The notes below the pieces were generated by a model. That model saw only the letters and a list, made by a program, of their open reading frames with translations. It searched no databases and had not been told where the DNA came from. Of a DNA stretch of 64,000 bases, positions 46,187-55,875 are shown piece after piece. The stretch is from Craspedostauros australis (taxonomy: Eukaryota; Bacillariophyta; Bacillariophyceae; Mastogloiales; Achnanthaceae). Where the stretch lies: NCBI GenBank assembly GCA_026770025.1, contig JAMXDE010000039.1, positions 372,001-436,000 on the forward strand, written 5' to 3'. The position numbers and the translations under genes are program-made. Every line of letters begins with the position of its first letter. The first letter of the stretch is position 1.

Positions 46187-46983
46187 TGTTGGCAAGTTCC
46201 GCTCACGGTAACCTACGATCGTGGAAGATGGTGTTGGTTGATAGTCGTCTGTTTGCTATTTCATTACGTTGGCACTCCGATACTCTCGGTGTCCGTTCGT
46301 TCTCTTGCCCGATGCTCTCGGTGCTTCAATCTGTTTCGTAGATTCAGTCTCCGACTATGAGTCGGTACACGAGATGCTCTCTCGCTCTTCTCTGTATTCT
46401 CTCTCTCTCTCTCAACATCGTGTGCTCGTCGCGCACGATACTCCGTGTTCGATACGTACTCCGTATTCGACACTCCGTTCATTCAGTACTGGCTCCTACT
46501 TCATGAGTACTCGCCATTTGAAGTTCACCTTCTGTATCCATGATGCTGATGTCCTTCGGTCATCGGATCTTCGCCTCCTGCTCTGACTTGGAGACAGATG
46601 TCGACGTGGTGACATGTTGACATCCTGTCGACGTCAGTAGGCGTCCTTCTGCTCTCCAGATGTCACGTTCCATTGGTGATGCAGTGGTCTGTCAGATGAT
46701 ATCGTCATCTGAGGTTTAGTTGGGAAGTACCTCGAGATTCTCTTGGTACCATTGATGGATGGACGGACCATCTTCCAATTCTCTCAGAAATCGTCATTTG
46801 CAAATTTCCTCCAGAAATCTTGCCCCTTTTCGTGTGTTCCGTTTCCCCTGTAATTCTGACGAATCACAGTATACTATCTACACGAATGTAGTTATACCGT
46901 CCAAGTGCGTATGAGAGAATAGCGGGTGAACGATGCACATATACATGTACATTTCGACATATACTCACATGTACATCTCGACA
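46187..46983 (-). repeat. 3' LTR of the intact copia element
   Basis: 797 bp, TGTTGGCAAG...ATCTCGACA on the + strand, thus TG...CA ended. It is about 97% identical by eye to the inverted solo LTR 54263-55057 but only about 80% to 53326-54145. It contains a CT microsatellite around 46397. Confidence 0.9.
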
Positions 46984-46991
46984 CCCTTCCT
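46984..46991 (-). promoter_or_regulatory. Polypurine tract of the intact copia element
   Basis: AGGAAGGG on the minus strand sits immediately before the 3' LTR (TGTCGAG...), 12 bp after the polyprotein stop. It would prime plus-strand DNA synthesis. Confidence 0.75.
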
Positions 46992-47003
46992 GTGTGCATT
47001 CGG

Positions 47004-50000
47004 TCATTCGAATGTTCTCGATGTGTCAAGGTATGACTTCTCATGTTCACGTTGCAAGTCGGCCTTGATGTTCTTGGTGAATCCGTCGCTTGTGTTCTGC
47101 TCGGATTTGACAAAAATCATTTCGATGGTTTTGTTGATTACCATGTTCCTCACGTAGTGATGGCGCACGTCGATGTGCCGCGATCGTTGGGATGTTGATG
47201 GGTTCTTGGCGATGAAGATCGCTCCGATGTTGTCCACACGGACCTTGATCGGCGTCTTCACTGGGACGCCCACACTTTCGAGTAGCTGTACGACGAAGAA
47301 GATTTCCTTTGCCGCTTCGGAAAGGGCAACGTATTCTGCTTCGGATGAGCTGAGTGTGACGGCCTTCTGTGCCTTGGATCGCCAAAGGATTGGTACCTTG
47401 CACAGGTATAGGATGAATCCCCCTACGCTGATTCTCGTGTTCTTGTCTCCTGCATATTCGCTATCGCAAAAGAGTTCCATGTCCCAGCCGTCGTCGTCTG
47501 GACGCGCTGGATGGATCTTCAATCCATAGTCCTTTGTATCGATCACATACTTGATGATCCGATACATCTCCTTCATTGCGGCCTTGGTGGGCCCGATCAA
47601 TACCTTGGAGAGTTCCCTCACAGGGTTCGCGATATCTGGTCGCGAGTGCTTGATGAGGAAGAGTAGCATACCGACGCCTCGGCGATACTCGGCATGTTCT
47701 TCCGCTCCGACCTTCTGCAGTCCGTTGTCTTCGGATGGTCGTACGATGATTTGACCCGGGGTTCCCGGTGTCCCATAGCGCTGCATCTTCTCAACCTTGG
47801 TTCCGAATTCTTCGATGAGATGTCGGATAAGGTGTGGTTGACGCAATGTCGCTCTAGTCTTGTCATGGTTCAGTTCGATGTTGCAGCTGAGGTAGTCTCC
47901 GAGTCCGCGCTCGATTGTCACCTTGAACTTGCTGCCTTGGATGTCCTTCAGGAATGTCTCCAGTGCCTTGGAGTCTCCGCAACAGAAGCAATCGTCCACG
48001 TAGATGGCCACGATCATGCTTCCTTCGTTCGTCTTCCTGTAGAACAGGCACGGGTCTGCTGCGCTCTGTTCGAAGTTGATATTCTTGAGGGTCGATACCA
48101 ACATCTTGAACCATTGCCTGGCGCTCTGCACAAGTACGTAGATTGGCTTGTGTAGGGTCAGGGCTTCGTCTGGTTGATGATTCATCCCGTTGGGACAGTT
48201 CATGTAGATCTCCTCGTCGAGGTCTCCGTGTAGGAATGCCGTTACGACATCGACGAGTGCGCAGTCCATCTTCTTGATCAGCATGATCACCATCATGACC
48301 CGATAGGTCACGTCATGGATGACAGGTGAGTAGTGCTCTTGGAAGTCCACTCCTGCGACTTGTGAATAGCCACATGCAACGAGCCGCGCTCGATGTGTGC
48401 CGTCACACTTCAGCTTGAAGACCCATTTGCATTTGCAGCATCTGCGGCCGCGTGGGATGGCGTCTCGTTTGATCTTGCTGTACACTTTGCGTGTATCCAT
48501 GGAGTCGAACTCTTTCTTGATGGCTGCTCGATATCCCTTTCGATGGATAGGGTCTGGACGATTGAAAGCTCCATCGAATGTTGTAGGTTCGATGTGCTTC
48601 TCTGGTTCTTTCTTCTCGTCCTGCATCGACAATCCGATGTCGATCGCTGGTGACTCGGTGATGATTGCGTTCATTCCGTACAGTCCTGTTGTGCTATAGT
48701 GAGTGATCTCAATCTCTCCTTCATCTGCAATTTCTTCGTCATCTGTAGTTTCGTTGTTGGAGTCGTCGATCTCCTCGTCGCTGAGTTCATCACTGTCTTC
48801 GTTGGATGATGGATCGCTTTCATATCCTTCTTCCTTTCGACCTCGTTCGTTGAAGTCTGCGAGCTCACGCAGAGCTCTAGGAATACTCTTTCCTGTAGTT
48901 GACTTGGGATCAGTTTCTCCCTTCCTGCCTCGTGCTTCGTGACGTCGGATCCTCTCCTTTCTAGCTATGTCACGCTCGTTTGGCTTGCTCGGTGGAGATC
49001 TGGATGGTGTACCATGTGTAGACCTCGCTGGTGTGTTTGGAGGAGTAACGCCTGTGTCATCGTCGGCTTCGTCGCTGGATGGTGTGATCTCGTCATCCTC
49101 ATGATTGGATTCGCTCCGATCTTCCTTGTCGCTATGGACCAGTTGAGTTACTGCTCCATCGTCCTCATTATCCTCATCGTCGCTGTCCGATAGGATGTAG
49201 TACCTGTTACTGTCAGCGAAAGATACTCTCTTCGCTTCCGATGTTTGACGCGTTGCCGTCCTTGGCGTTGCTCCCTTCCGTCCGATGGTTGTGAAGCCGT
49301 CTGCGTCCGTCGTTCCTGTTTCGTTGGATATGTTCGGTGCTGGTGCCCAGCCACGGAACTGTCCGTATGATTGGTTGAGCCACTTGATGTCGCGTGAGCA
49401 GATGAGTGACTTGGTCGATGGTCTGTACATGTTGTAGACCCCTGATGCATGTTGGTGTGCATATCCAATGAACACCATCTCTTCTCCTCTATTCTTGAGT
49501 TTGGCGGTAATCCCGCCGTAGGTAGTCTTCACAACACCCACTTCTCCGAAAGTGCGGAGTGCATCCGCATATGGTGGATCGTTTCCGAAGAATTGTCGAT
49601 GTGGTGACTCCTTTTTATTCTTCGCTACGGTAATGTTGGCGATGGCGGTGGCAGTGCTAGCAGCTGCTGCCCACAGGCCATGCCTATACTCTTCGTCGAG
49701 CTGTGCTCCGTTGAGCATGGAGCGGATCTTGGTGTAGAGGTACGCGAACTTGCGTTCTACTCTACCGTTCTGTTGCGGCGTGTTTGATGCCGTGAATTCG
49801 AATTTCACGTTGAGTCCTGCATCGATGAGAATATCCTGCGTGGTTTTGTTCTCTCCGCTGTTGTCACCTCGGAAGATGATCTGTTGGTCACCAGTCTGTG
49901 ACTTGATCGTTTGGATGAATCGTTTGATGTACCCTGGTTGATCACTCTTGTTCTTGAGAAAGAAACTCCAGCAGTGATCCGTGCAGTCGTCCACGATCAG

Positions 50001-53000
50001 GGTCCAGTAGCGTTTATCTCCGAAGCTTATGTGTTTAGTGTAACTAATGTCAATGAAGAGCTGTTCGCCGCGGCGAGTCGCTCTCGGAATGGTTGCCTTC
50101 GGAATGTTCTTTACTCTTGCGTTCGCGACCGTGCAGTCGCGACATACCGGCATCTCGCCGATAATCTTCCATCCGTATTGGGCGGCTGTCCGCTTCATGG
50201 CTTCGAGTGGCGCGTGGCCGAGCATTCGATGCAAGTTCACCGCGCTGATCTCCTTGGATGGGTTCTTGACGAGGGCTGTGCAAGCCTTGTCGTCGTTCGT
50301 TGGCATGATGGGATGCATCTGCACTCCCGTGATGAATCCGTTGGCTGTGGGGAAGACTCGGTCGAATACGATCTTCGTTCCGGATCCATTGATGATGTCC
50401 ATCAGAATGCCGTTGCTACCAAGTTGGTAACCGTTGTACAGAGCCTTGTTCGTTGAGAAAAGGTTCACCGCCATTTTCGGTGTGTACTTCACATCATCGA
50501 GCCGGATGATGTGGCCAGTGTTGTCTCGCTGCTTGACCTTCAAGCGAATGGATCCCATTTTGGGAGAGTCCAGCTTCGTGCTGTCTCTCACTTGGACGAA
50601 TGACTTGATGTGCCGCACGTTGAAGAGAGTGGCGTCTGAATTGACGATGTGACACGAAGCTCCACTGTCGGCGAGCCAGGTGTCCTTGTTGACCTTGTCC
50701 TTGTCCTTGTGCTTGGTGCTCAGCTCGTGGAGCTGCTCCACAGCTGCTGCAGCTGTATCGGTCATGAAGTTGTCTTCGTCTTCTTCGTCGACGTGGACTC
50801 CATGTTCGTTCCATGGATTCTCGTGATGTCCGTCGTCGGTCTCATCGGATAGCTGCGCGTAGTCCGATGAAATCGTGTTGCTTCGGTGTGATCCTGTGGC
50901 TGGATCATATGGGTGGACGCGTGATCGCTCTCGCAAGAGTACACGCATACATCCTTCAAGGATGTAGTGCAGATCCGTCTCTGGAATCGTCTCTGTGTCG
51001 TTCGCTTCCAGTACGCGGTTGATGACGACCGAATTGGTAAGAATCTCTTCGATTGACTCGAAGTTCTCGGATAGGATGGATCCCATCATGTTCACCCATA
51101 TTGGTCTGAGCACTCCTCGTGCAGTCCCTGCGAACAGTCGCATCCCCGCTTCCATTACTGCGTCAAAGATGAGCTGCTTTTGGATTATCAATGCTGTTGT
51201 TGTTGCGTTTGGAGTGACGCTGTGACGGAGGAGATAGTCGACACTATTGGGATCCTCAATATCTGGGAAGTCGATATTCGCTGGATAGACGACACGCTCG
51301 TTTGGATTGAAGCTGTCGTTTGGATGATCTTCGGTTTCGTCGCTGTCATCTTCGTCGAAGATGCCCGATCTGTTGTTCCCCGCCGCTGGAGGAGGCGGCG
51401 CCGCGGCGCGGCTCGTTTCGCCTTGGCCTTGATTGATGAAGGTTCCCGTTCTCTCGTATCTCCCAGCTTGAGGAGGAGGCAACTCGTCGCGGTTCGCCTC
51501 GTCGTCTTCATCTGCGCCGTCCTCGTCGTCGTCGTCGTCGTCCTCGTCATCGCTCATGGCCTCTTTGATGTCGCTATCGTTGGCCTCGTCGTCCATCTCA
51601 GCTTCGTCGCCGTATGGACCAATCAGGTCGTTCGCGTTGAAGCAGCATTCGTAGCTCACTTCGCGTCTTGGATCCACCTCGTGGATGATTGACTCTTCGC
51701 TGAGCCACTCCGGGACGATCTCATCGTCCTGCACTTCGTCGTCACTTTCGACGCACACGAAGTTATCGAAGAAGGAGTCTTCGACGTAGTCGTTGGACAC
51801 CAACGTGCAGAGCAGCGTGTCTCTGGCTGAGAGTACCATCTCGTGCCCGCTCTTGTCGTGTCCTTCCGTTGTTGTGTTGGCCTGCTCGTCGGCCTTCTTC
51901 TTGTTGTTGAACTTCTTCTTTCGGCACTCCGCCTCGCGGTGTCCAAAGATGCCACAGTAGTTGCACTTCCCGTTGAAGCCACTTCCCTTGTTTTTGTTGT
52001 TGCGCTTTCCGTTCATCTTGTTGTTCGCTCTCTTTCGTTCGGGACAATCCGCAGATCTATGACCATACACCCCACAGTTGTGACAAGTACCCTTGAAGTT
52101 ACCGGTGCTTGTGAAGCCGGTGTTGTTGCTCTTCGTGTTGCTGTCTTGGAAGTCGTCCACGTATGCCTTGCCTCCTTGATGAGTGGCGTATGCAGTGCGG
52201 AGTACTCCTCTGATCGCGTTGATGGTAACCAGTTCCGGATTGAACGTGAGTTGATGTTGGAAGTTCACGATGTGAGTTCTGTACTCGTTGCTCACCGTGC
52301 TGAGGATTTGCATGATCATTTCTTCGTCCGTGATCTCGTACTTGACATCGTGGAGACGCGATCGTAGACCCTCGAGTCGTGTGATGTAGATGTCGGGGTC
52401 CGAGTCTCTCTTCATCTTCTTGTTGTTGAATTGACGCTTGAGTTTGATCTTCGTTGCTGCGTCGGACGGCCGGAACTTCTCCGCGAGAACGTTCCACGCC
52501 GCGTGAGGATCTCCTTCGGGATAGTCGTCGGAGACGCATTGGTTGATGTATTGGATGGCTTGCTTGCCTTTTCCTTTCTCTGCGTCCATCATGAGCATTA
52601 GATCACTGAAGCAGTCGGCTGCCAGGTCGTGGGTCTCTTCCATCTCTGTCTTGACGTCATCGGTGGCTGCCTCGATCTCACTTACTGTTGGGATTTTCGT
52701 CTTGCCCAACATCACGTCTCTTGTCTTCTGCGTACGCGCGTACGCTCTTGCCTGTGACTCCCATGTGTTATAGTCTTCTTGGTCACCGCTGAACATCGGC
52801 GCCTTGATGCGTCGCTTGTTCGTGTTGGCTGTCGTCGCCATCTTGATTCGTTGTTTCGTTGGTGGTGCGCGCACGCTCCTTGTTTCCGCTTGTTTCCGTG
52901 TGACCACTTTTTCGATTTCTGCTCGTAATTGCGTGGAGATTATTTTCGTCACAATTTCTCCTTCTGATGGTGTCTCACTTTCTACACCTTGTTTGGCCGT

Positions 53001-53246
53001 GCGAATGCTCTTCCTCACACCAGTCTCCTCTTGTTTGACGTTCTTGAGAATGCTCTTCTGCTTTTGCCGTAGTCTCTCTAACCGTTCCTCGTCGGTCTCG
53101 TCGATTGCGCTTGCTACTGCGCTAGACAGGACAGTGGACGCGCCCGCTTCCTTCTGTGGTTGAGGTCGAGTCTCACTCGCGCCTTCTTCTTGCTTGATAG
53201 CCGGGTTGGGCAGAGGGATGTCTTTCAATTCCTCTTCCTCGCTCAT
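47004..53246 (-). CDS. Copia gag-pol polyprotein, intact (2080 aa)
   Basis: One uninterrupted frame. Gag: UBN2-type capsid (residues about 145-370: PMFSGDQEDYNTWESQARAYA) and two zinc knuckles (CHNCGVYGHRSADC, CNYCGIFGHREAEC, about 385-430). A long acidic spacer follows (DDEDDDDDDEDG). Protease DSG in WLADSGASCH (about 852). Pre-integrase HHCC (HRMLGHAP...CRDC, about 1015-1050). Integrase DDE in FIDISY, FRGDNSGE and NTPQQNGRVERKF. RT: ALVDVVTAFLHGDL and AIYVDDCF (about 1640-1760). RNase H: LFCDSEYAGD, SSSEAEYVAL, VRVDNIGA (about 1920-2020). The protein supplies everything for copy-and-paste mobility, in cytoplasmic virus-like particles with nuclear integration. Gag and pol share one frame, so gag excess must come from processing or another mechanism. 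Every catalytic motif is intact, so the element may still be competent. Confidence 0.95.
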   Translation of the reverse strand: MSEEEELKDIPLPNPAIKQEEGASETRPQPQKEAGASTVLSSAVASAIDETDEERLERLRQKQKSILKNVKQEETGVRKSIRTAKQGVESETPSEGEIVTKIISTQLRAEIEKVVTRKQAETRSVRAPPTKQRIKMATTANTNKRRIKAPMFSGDQEDYNTWESQARAYARTQKTRDVMLGKTKIPTVSEIEAATDDVKTEMEETHDLAADCFSDLMLMMDAEKGKGKQAIQYINQCVSDDYPEGDPHAAWNVLAEKFRPSDAATKIKLKRQFNNKKMKRDSDPDIYITRLEGLRSRLHDVKYEITDEEMIMQILSTVSNEYRTHIVNFQHQLTFNPELVTINAIRGVLRTAYATHQGGKAYVDDFQDSNTKSNNTGFTSTGNFKGTCHNCGVYGHRSADCPERKRANNKMNGKRNNKNKGSGFNGKCNYCGIFGHREAECRKKKFNNKKKADEQANTTTEGHDKSGHEMVLSARDTLLCTLVSNDYVEDSFFDNFVCVESDDEVQDDEIVPEWLSEESIIHEVDPRREVSYECCFNANDLIGPYGDEAEMDDEANDSDIKEAMSDDEDDDDDDEDGADEDDEANRDELPPPQAGRYERTGTFINQGQGETSRAAAPPPPAAGNNRSGIFDEDDSDETEDHPNDSFNPNERVVYPANIDFPDIEDPNSVDYLLRHSVTPNATTTALIIQKQLIFDAVMEAGMRLFAGTARGVLRPIWVNMMGSILSENFESIEEILTNSVVINRVLEANDTETIPETDLHYILEGCMRVLLRERSRVHPYDPATGSHRSNTISSDYAQLSDETDDGHHENPWNEHGVHVDEEDEDNFMTDTAAAAVEQLHELSTKHKDKDKVNKDTWLADSGASCHIVNSDATLFNVRHIKSFVQVRDSTKLDSPKMGSIRLKVKQRDNTGHIIRLDDVKYTPKMAVNLFSTNKALYNGYQLGSNGILMDIINGSGTKIVFDRVFPTANGFITGVQMHPIMPTNDDKACTALVKNPSKEISAVNLHRMLGHAPLEAMKRTAAQYGWKIIGEMPVCRDCTVANARVKNIPKATIPRATRRGEQLFIDISYTKHISFGDKRYWTLIVDDCTDHCWSFFLKNKSDQPGYIKRFIQTIKSQTGDQQIIFRGDNSGENKTTQDILIDAGLNVKFEFTASNTPQQNGRVERKFAYLYTKIRSMLNGAQLDEEYRHGLWAAAASTATAIANITVAKNKKESPHRQFFGNDPPYADALRTFGEVGVVKTTYGGITAKLKNRGEEMVFIGYAHQHASGVYNMYRPSTKSLICSRDIKWLNQSYGQFRGWAPAPNISNETGTTDADGFTTIGRKGATPRTATRQTSEAKRVSFADSNRYYILSDSDDEDNEDDGAVTQLVHSDKEDRSESNHEDDEITPSSDEADDDTGVTPPNTPARSTHGTPSRSPPSKPNERDIARKERIRRHEARGRKGETDPKSTTGKSIPRALRELADFNERGRKEEGYESDPSSNEDSDELSDEEIDDSNNETTDDEEIADEGEIEITHYSTTGLYGMNAIITESPAIDIGLSMQDEKKEPEKHIEPTTFDGAFNRPDPIHRKGYRAAIKKEFDSMDTRKVYSKIKRDAIPRGRRCCKCKWVFKLKCDGTHRARLVACGYSQVAGVDFQEHYSPVIHDVTYRVMMVIMLIKKMDCALVDVVTAFLHGDLDEEIYMNCPNGMNHQPDEALTLHKPIYVLVQSARQWFKMLVSTLKNINFEQSAADPCLFYRKTNEGSMIVAIYVDDCFCCGDSKALETFLKDIQGSKFKVTIERGLGDYLSCNIELNHDKTRATLRQPHLIRHLIEEFGTKVEKMQRYGTPGTPGQIIVRPSEDNGLQKVGAEEHAEYRRGVGMLLFLIKHSRPDIANPVRELSKVLIGPTKAAMKEMYRIIKYVIDTKDYGLKIHPARPDDDGWDMELFCDSEYAGDKNTRISVGGFILYLCKVPILWRSKAQKAVTLSSSEAEYVALSEAAKEIFFVVQLLESVGVPVKTPIKVRVDNIGAIFIAKNPSTSQRSRHIDVRHHYVRNMVINKTIEMIFVKSEQNTSDGFTKNIKADLQREHEKSYLDTSRTFE

Positions 53247-53313
53247 TCATCTTGCTGCTCTCCTGAACGTGTTGTCTCCGCACGATCTGATTCACGGGCT
53301 CGCCCTGATCTAT

Positions 53314-53325
53314 CGTTTATAAACG
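53314..53325 (-). promoter_or_regulatory. Putative primer-binding region: palindrome CGTTTATAAACG
   Basis: It directly abuts the inner edge of the 5' LTR, where reverse transcription should be primed. It does not begin with the TGG expected for pairing with a tRNA 3' end. The identical 12-mer occupies the same place in the element at 62167 (62739-62750). Confidence 0.6.
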
Positions 53326-54145
53326 TGTTGGCAAGTCCCGATGTTGGGAGCCTACGATCGTGGAAGACGGTGGTGGTTACTGTTTCTCTGTTTGCTATTT
53401 CATTAGTTGAAGCACTCCGATCCTCTTGGTGTCTCCGTAGTCTTGCCCGATGCTCTCGGCGCGTCTGTCTCTTCACAGATTGGTTGAACCCGACTATGAG
53501 TCGGTACGCGAGATACTCTCTCGCTCTTGCTTGTTATCTCTCTCTCTCTCTCTCTCTCTCAATAGCGCGTGTTTGTACTACGTGTCACTCCGTGCTCGAT
53601 GTGTACTCCGCATTCGACACTCCGTTCGTTTACTACTGGCTTCTACTCCACGAGTACTTGCCATTTGAACTCCTCTACATGTATCCGTGATCTTGATGTA
53701 CTTCTGTCATCTGATCTTCACCTTCTGCTTCTGACATTGAGACAGATGTCGACATGGTGACATGATGACATCCTGTCAACGTCAGTTGTCGTCCTTCTGC
53801 TCTCCAGATGTCACGTTCTGTCGATGATGTCGATGTCTCGGTGCGGATATCGTCAATTGAGGTTTAGTTGGGAAGTATACCAAGTTTCGCTTGGTACCAT
53901 GCGTTCCCATTGATGGATGGACGGACGATGTTCCTGATACTCTCAGAAATTGTTGTTTGCAGATTTCCTCCAGAAATCCTGCTCATTTTCGTGTGTTCTA
54001 TTTGTGGTGTGATTTTGTCAAATCACAGTTCACTACAACACGAATGTAGTTGTACCGTCCGTACGTGAGTATAAGAGAATAATGGGTGAACGATGCACAT
54101 ACACATACGTACATCTTGACATATACACGCATGTACATCTCAACA
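53326..54145 (-). repeat. 5' LTR of the intact copia element (divergent)
   Basis: 820 bp, TGTTGGCAAGTCCCGATG...ACATCTCAACA. It shares landmarks with 46187-46983 (CCTACGATCGTGGAAGA, GACTATGAGTCGGTAC, GAGGTTTAGTTGGGAAGTA), with many substitutions and small indels between them. The element's promoter should lie here. Confidence 0.88.
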
Positions 54146-55369
54146 TATCTCATCACACTGGGTGGGTGCCCGCTAATCTGAAAGTCAAAGCTTCAGACGG
54201 AGATCGCTCTTTCCACAATGGAGGCCGAGTATGCGGCCCTGTCTCTGGCCATGCGCGCGCTCTGTCGAGATGTACATGTGAGTATATGTCAAGATGTACG
54301 TGTATATGTGCATCGTTCACCCGCTATTCTCTCATACGCACTTGGACGGTATAACTACATTCGTGTAGATAGTATACTGTGATTCGTCAGAATTACAGGG
54401 GAAACGGAACACACGAAAAGGGGCAAGATTTCTGGAGGAAATTTGCAAATGACGATTTCTGAGAGAATTGGAAGATGGTCCGTCCATCCATCAATGGTAC
54501 CAAGAGAATCTCGAGGTACTTCCCAACTAAACCTCAGATGACGATATCATCTGACAGACCACTGCATCACCAATGGAACGTGACATCTGGAGAGCAGAAG
54601 GACACCTACTGACGTTGACAGGATGTCATCGTGTCACCACGTCGACATCTGTCTCCAAGTCAGAGCAGGAGGCGAAGATCCGATGACCGAAGGACATCAG
54701 CATCATGGATACAGAAGGTGAACTTCAAATGGCGAGTACTCATGAAGTAGGAGCCAGTACTGAATGAACGGAGTGTCGAATACGGAGTACGTATTGAACA
54801 CGGAGTATCGTGCGCGACGAGCACACGATGTTGAGAGAGAGAGAGAGTACAGAGAGGAGCGAGAGAGCATCTCGCGTACCGACTCATAGTCGGAGACCGA
54901 ATCTACGAAACAGATTGAAGCACCAAGAGCATCGGGCAAGAGAACGGGCATACACTGAGAGGATCGGAGTAGCCAAGTAATGAAATAGCAAACAGAAGAC
55001 TATCAACCAACACCATCTTCCACGATCGTAGGTTACCGTGAGCGGAACTTGCCAACAGCGCTCATCCCCATCCAACAGCTCATCCGCCAAGTCATCGACA
55101 ACGCTGGCACAAGCATGCCGCTGCACACGCAGCTCCAATGTACGGTGTTCGAAGACAACCAGGGATGCATCGCGCTCGCCACCAACCATCAACCTACGGC
55201 ACGCACTAAGCACTTCCTGACCAAGTGGCACTTCTTCTGGTACTGGGTTAAGGCAGGGTTCATTTGCATCAAACACATTGCCACGACTGAACAACCCGCC
55301 GACATCTTCACAAAGGGACTGGCGATTGTTCTTTTCGAGTATCTGCGCAAGCAGATCATGGGCTGGTAA
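54146..55369 (+). pseudogene. C-terminal copia RNase H fragment split by a solo LTR
   Basis: Two pieces, 54146-54262 and 55058-55369, rejoin exactly once the solo LTR and its target duplication are removed. They read KSKLQTEIALSTMEAEYAALSLAMRAL then IPIQQLIRQVIDNAG, FEDNQGCIALATN, RTKHFLTKWHFF and QPADIFTKGLA, ending TAA at 55369. This is the RNase H end of a copia element in + orientation. A TGA replaces the usual Trp in PLI-stop-KSK. Everything upstream is missing, cut at the LTR boundary 54145/54146. A purine run near 55427-55440 may be its polypurine tract. Confidence 0.88.
54263..55057 (+). mobile_element. Solo LTR inserted in the older copia RNase H
   Basis: 795 bp, TGTCGAGATG...TTGCCAACA, inverted relative to 46187-46983 and about 97% identical to it. 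It is flanked by a perfect 6-bp duplication GCGCTC (54257-54262 and 55058-55063). Full elements collapse to solo LTRs by LTR-LTR recombination. Confidence 0.93.
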
Positions 55370-55875
55370 AGCCAGCAACACCAGGGAAGGAGTTTTCTTC
55401 GAAATCTATATCTTGTCACGACACAACACTGAGAGGGAGAGTTGAAGTTCAACTAAGAACCGACTACTTTCCTTTTTAGAGTATCCCGTGTCGTTGCTTG
55501 AAATTGCTTTTGGCGCGCAATAGTCCAAACCCGACAATGGACAGACCTTCCTTGCCCTCCCCTCTTTTCAGTCACGAATCATTCCCGATTCCCATGCTAC
55601 GGTCCATCTAAGCCAACCAACGCATGTGGGAACTATATTACCCACTCGAGTGAACGAAGGTGCAGTCGTGCCTGATCGTGACTGAAACTTTAACAAAATA
55701 AGTACATATTCGGAATCTACGTAAAATTATGTCGAGGGGTATTTAATTAAAAAATCGGGAGAGTTGTGGATCAAAAGTTATAGACCTTGCAATAGTTTTG
55801 GTCTTCGGCCGTTGTAGACCTTCTTTAGACTTCGCCGGGTATCGCCGAAACTCGCTGATGATGTCACACCTGTTC
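55370..55875. other. 3' flank of the old copia and end of transposase copy 3
   Basis: No gene. Begins with probable 3' LTR sequence of the split copia (after a purine-rich run at about 55427). AGTACATATTCGGAATCTACGTAAA (55692-55716) resembles the TIR-like block at 41660-41690. Confidence 0.35.

Larger units (their letters stand above)
46187..54145 (-). mobile_element. Ty1/copia LTR retrotransposon with intact polyprotein and mismatched LTRs
   Basis: Reading on the minus strand: 5' LTR 54145-53326, a palindromic 12-mer at the primer-binding position (53325-53314), polyprotein 53246-47004, polypurine tract AGGAAGGG (46991-46984), 3' LTR 46983-46187. Domain order protease-integrase-RT-RNase H defines copia. 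The LTRs are only about 80% identical by eye, and the flanking 5-mers (ACCTG and TATCT) differ. The left flank is transposase copy 2 and the right flank a different copia element. Confidence 0.9.
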
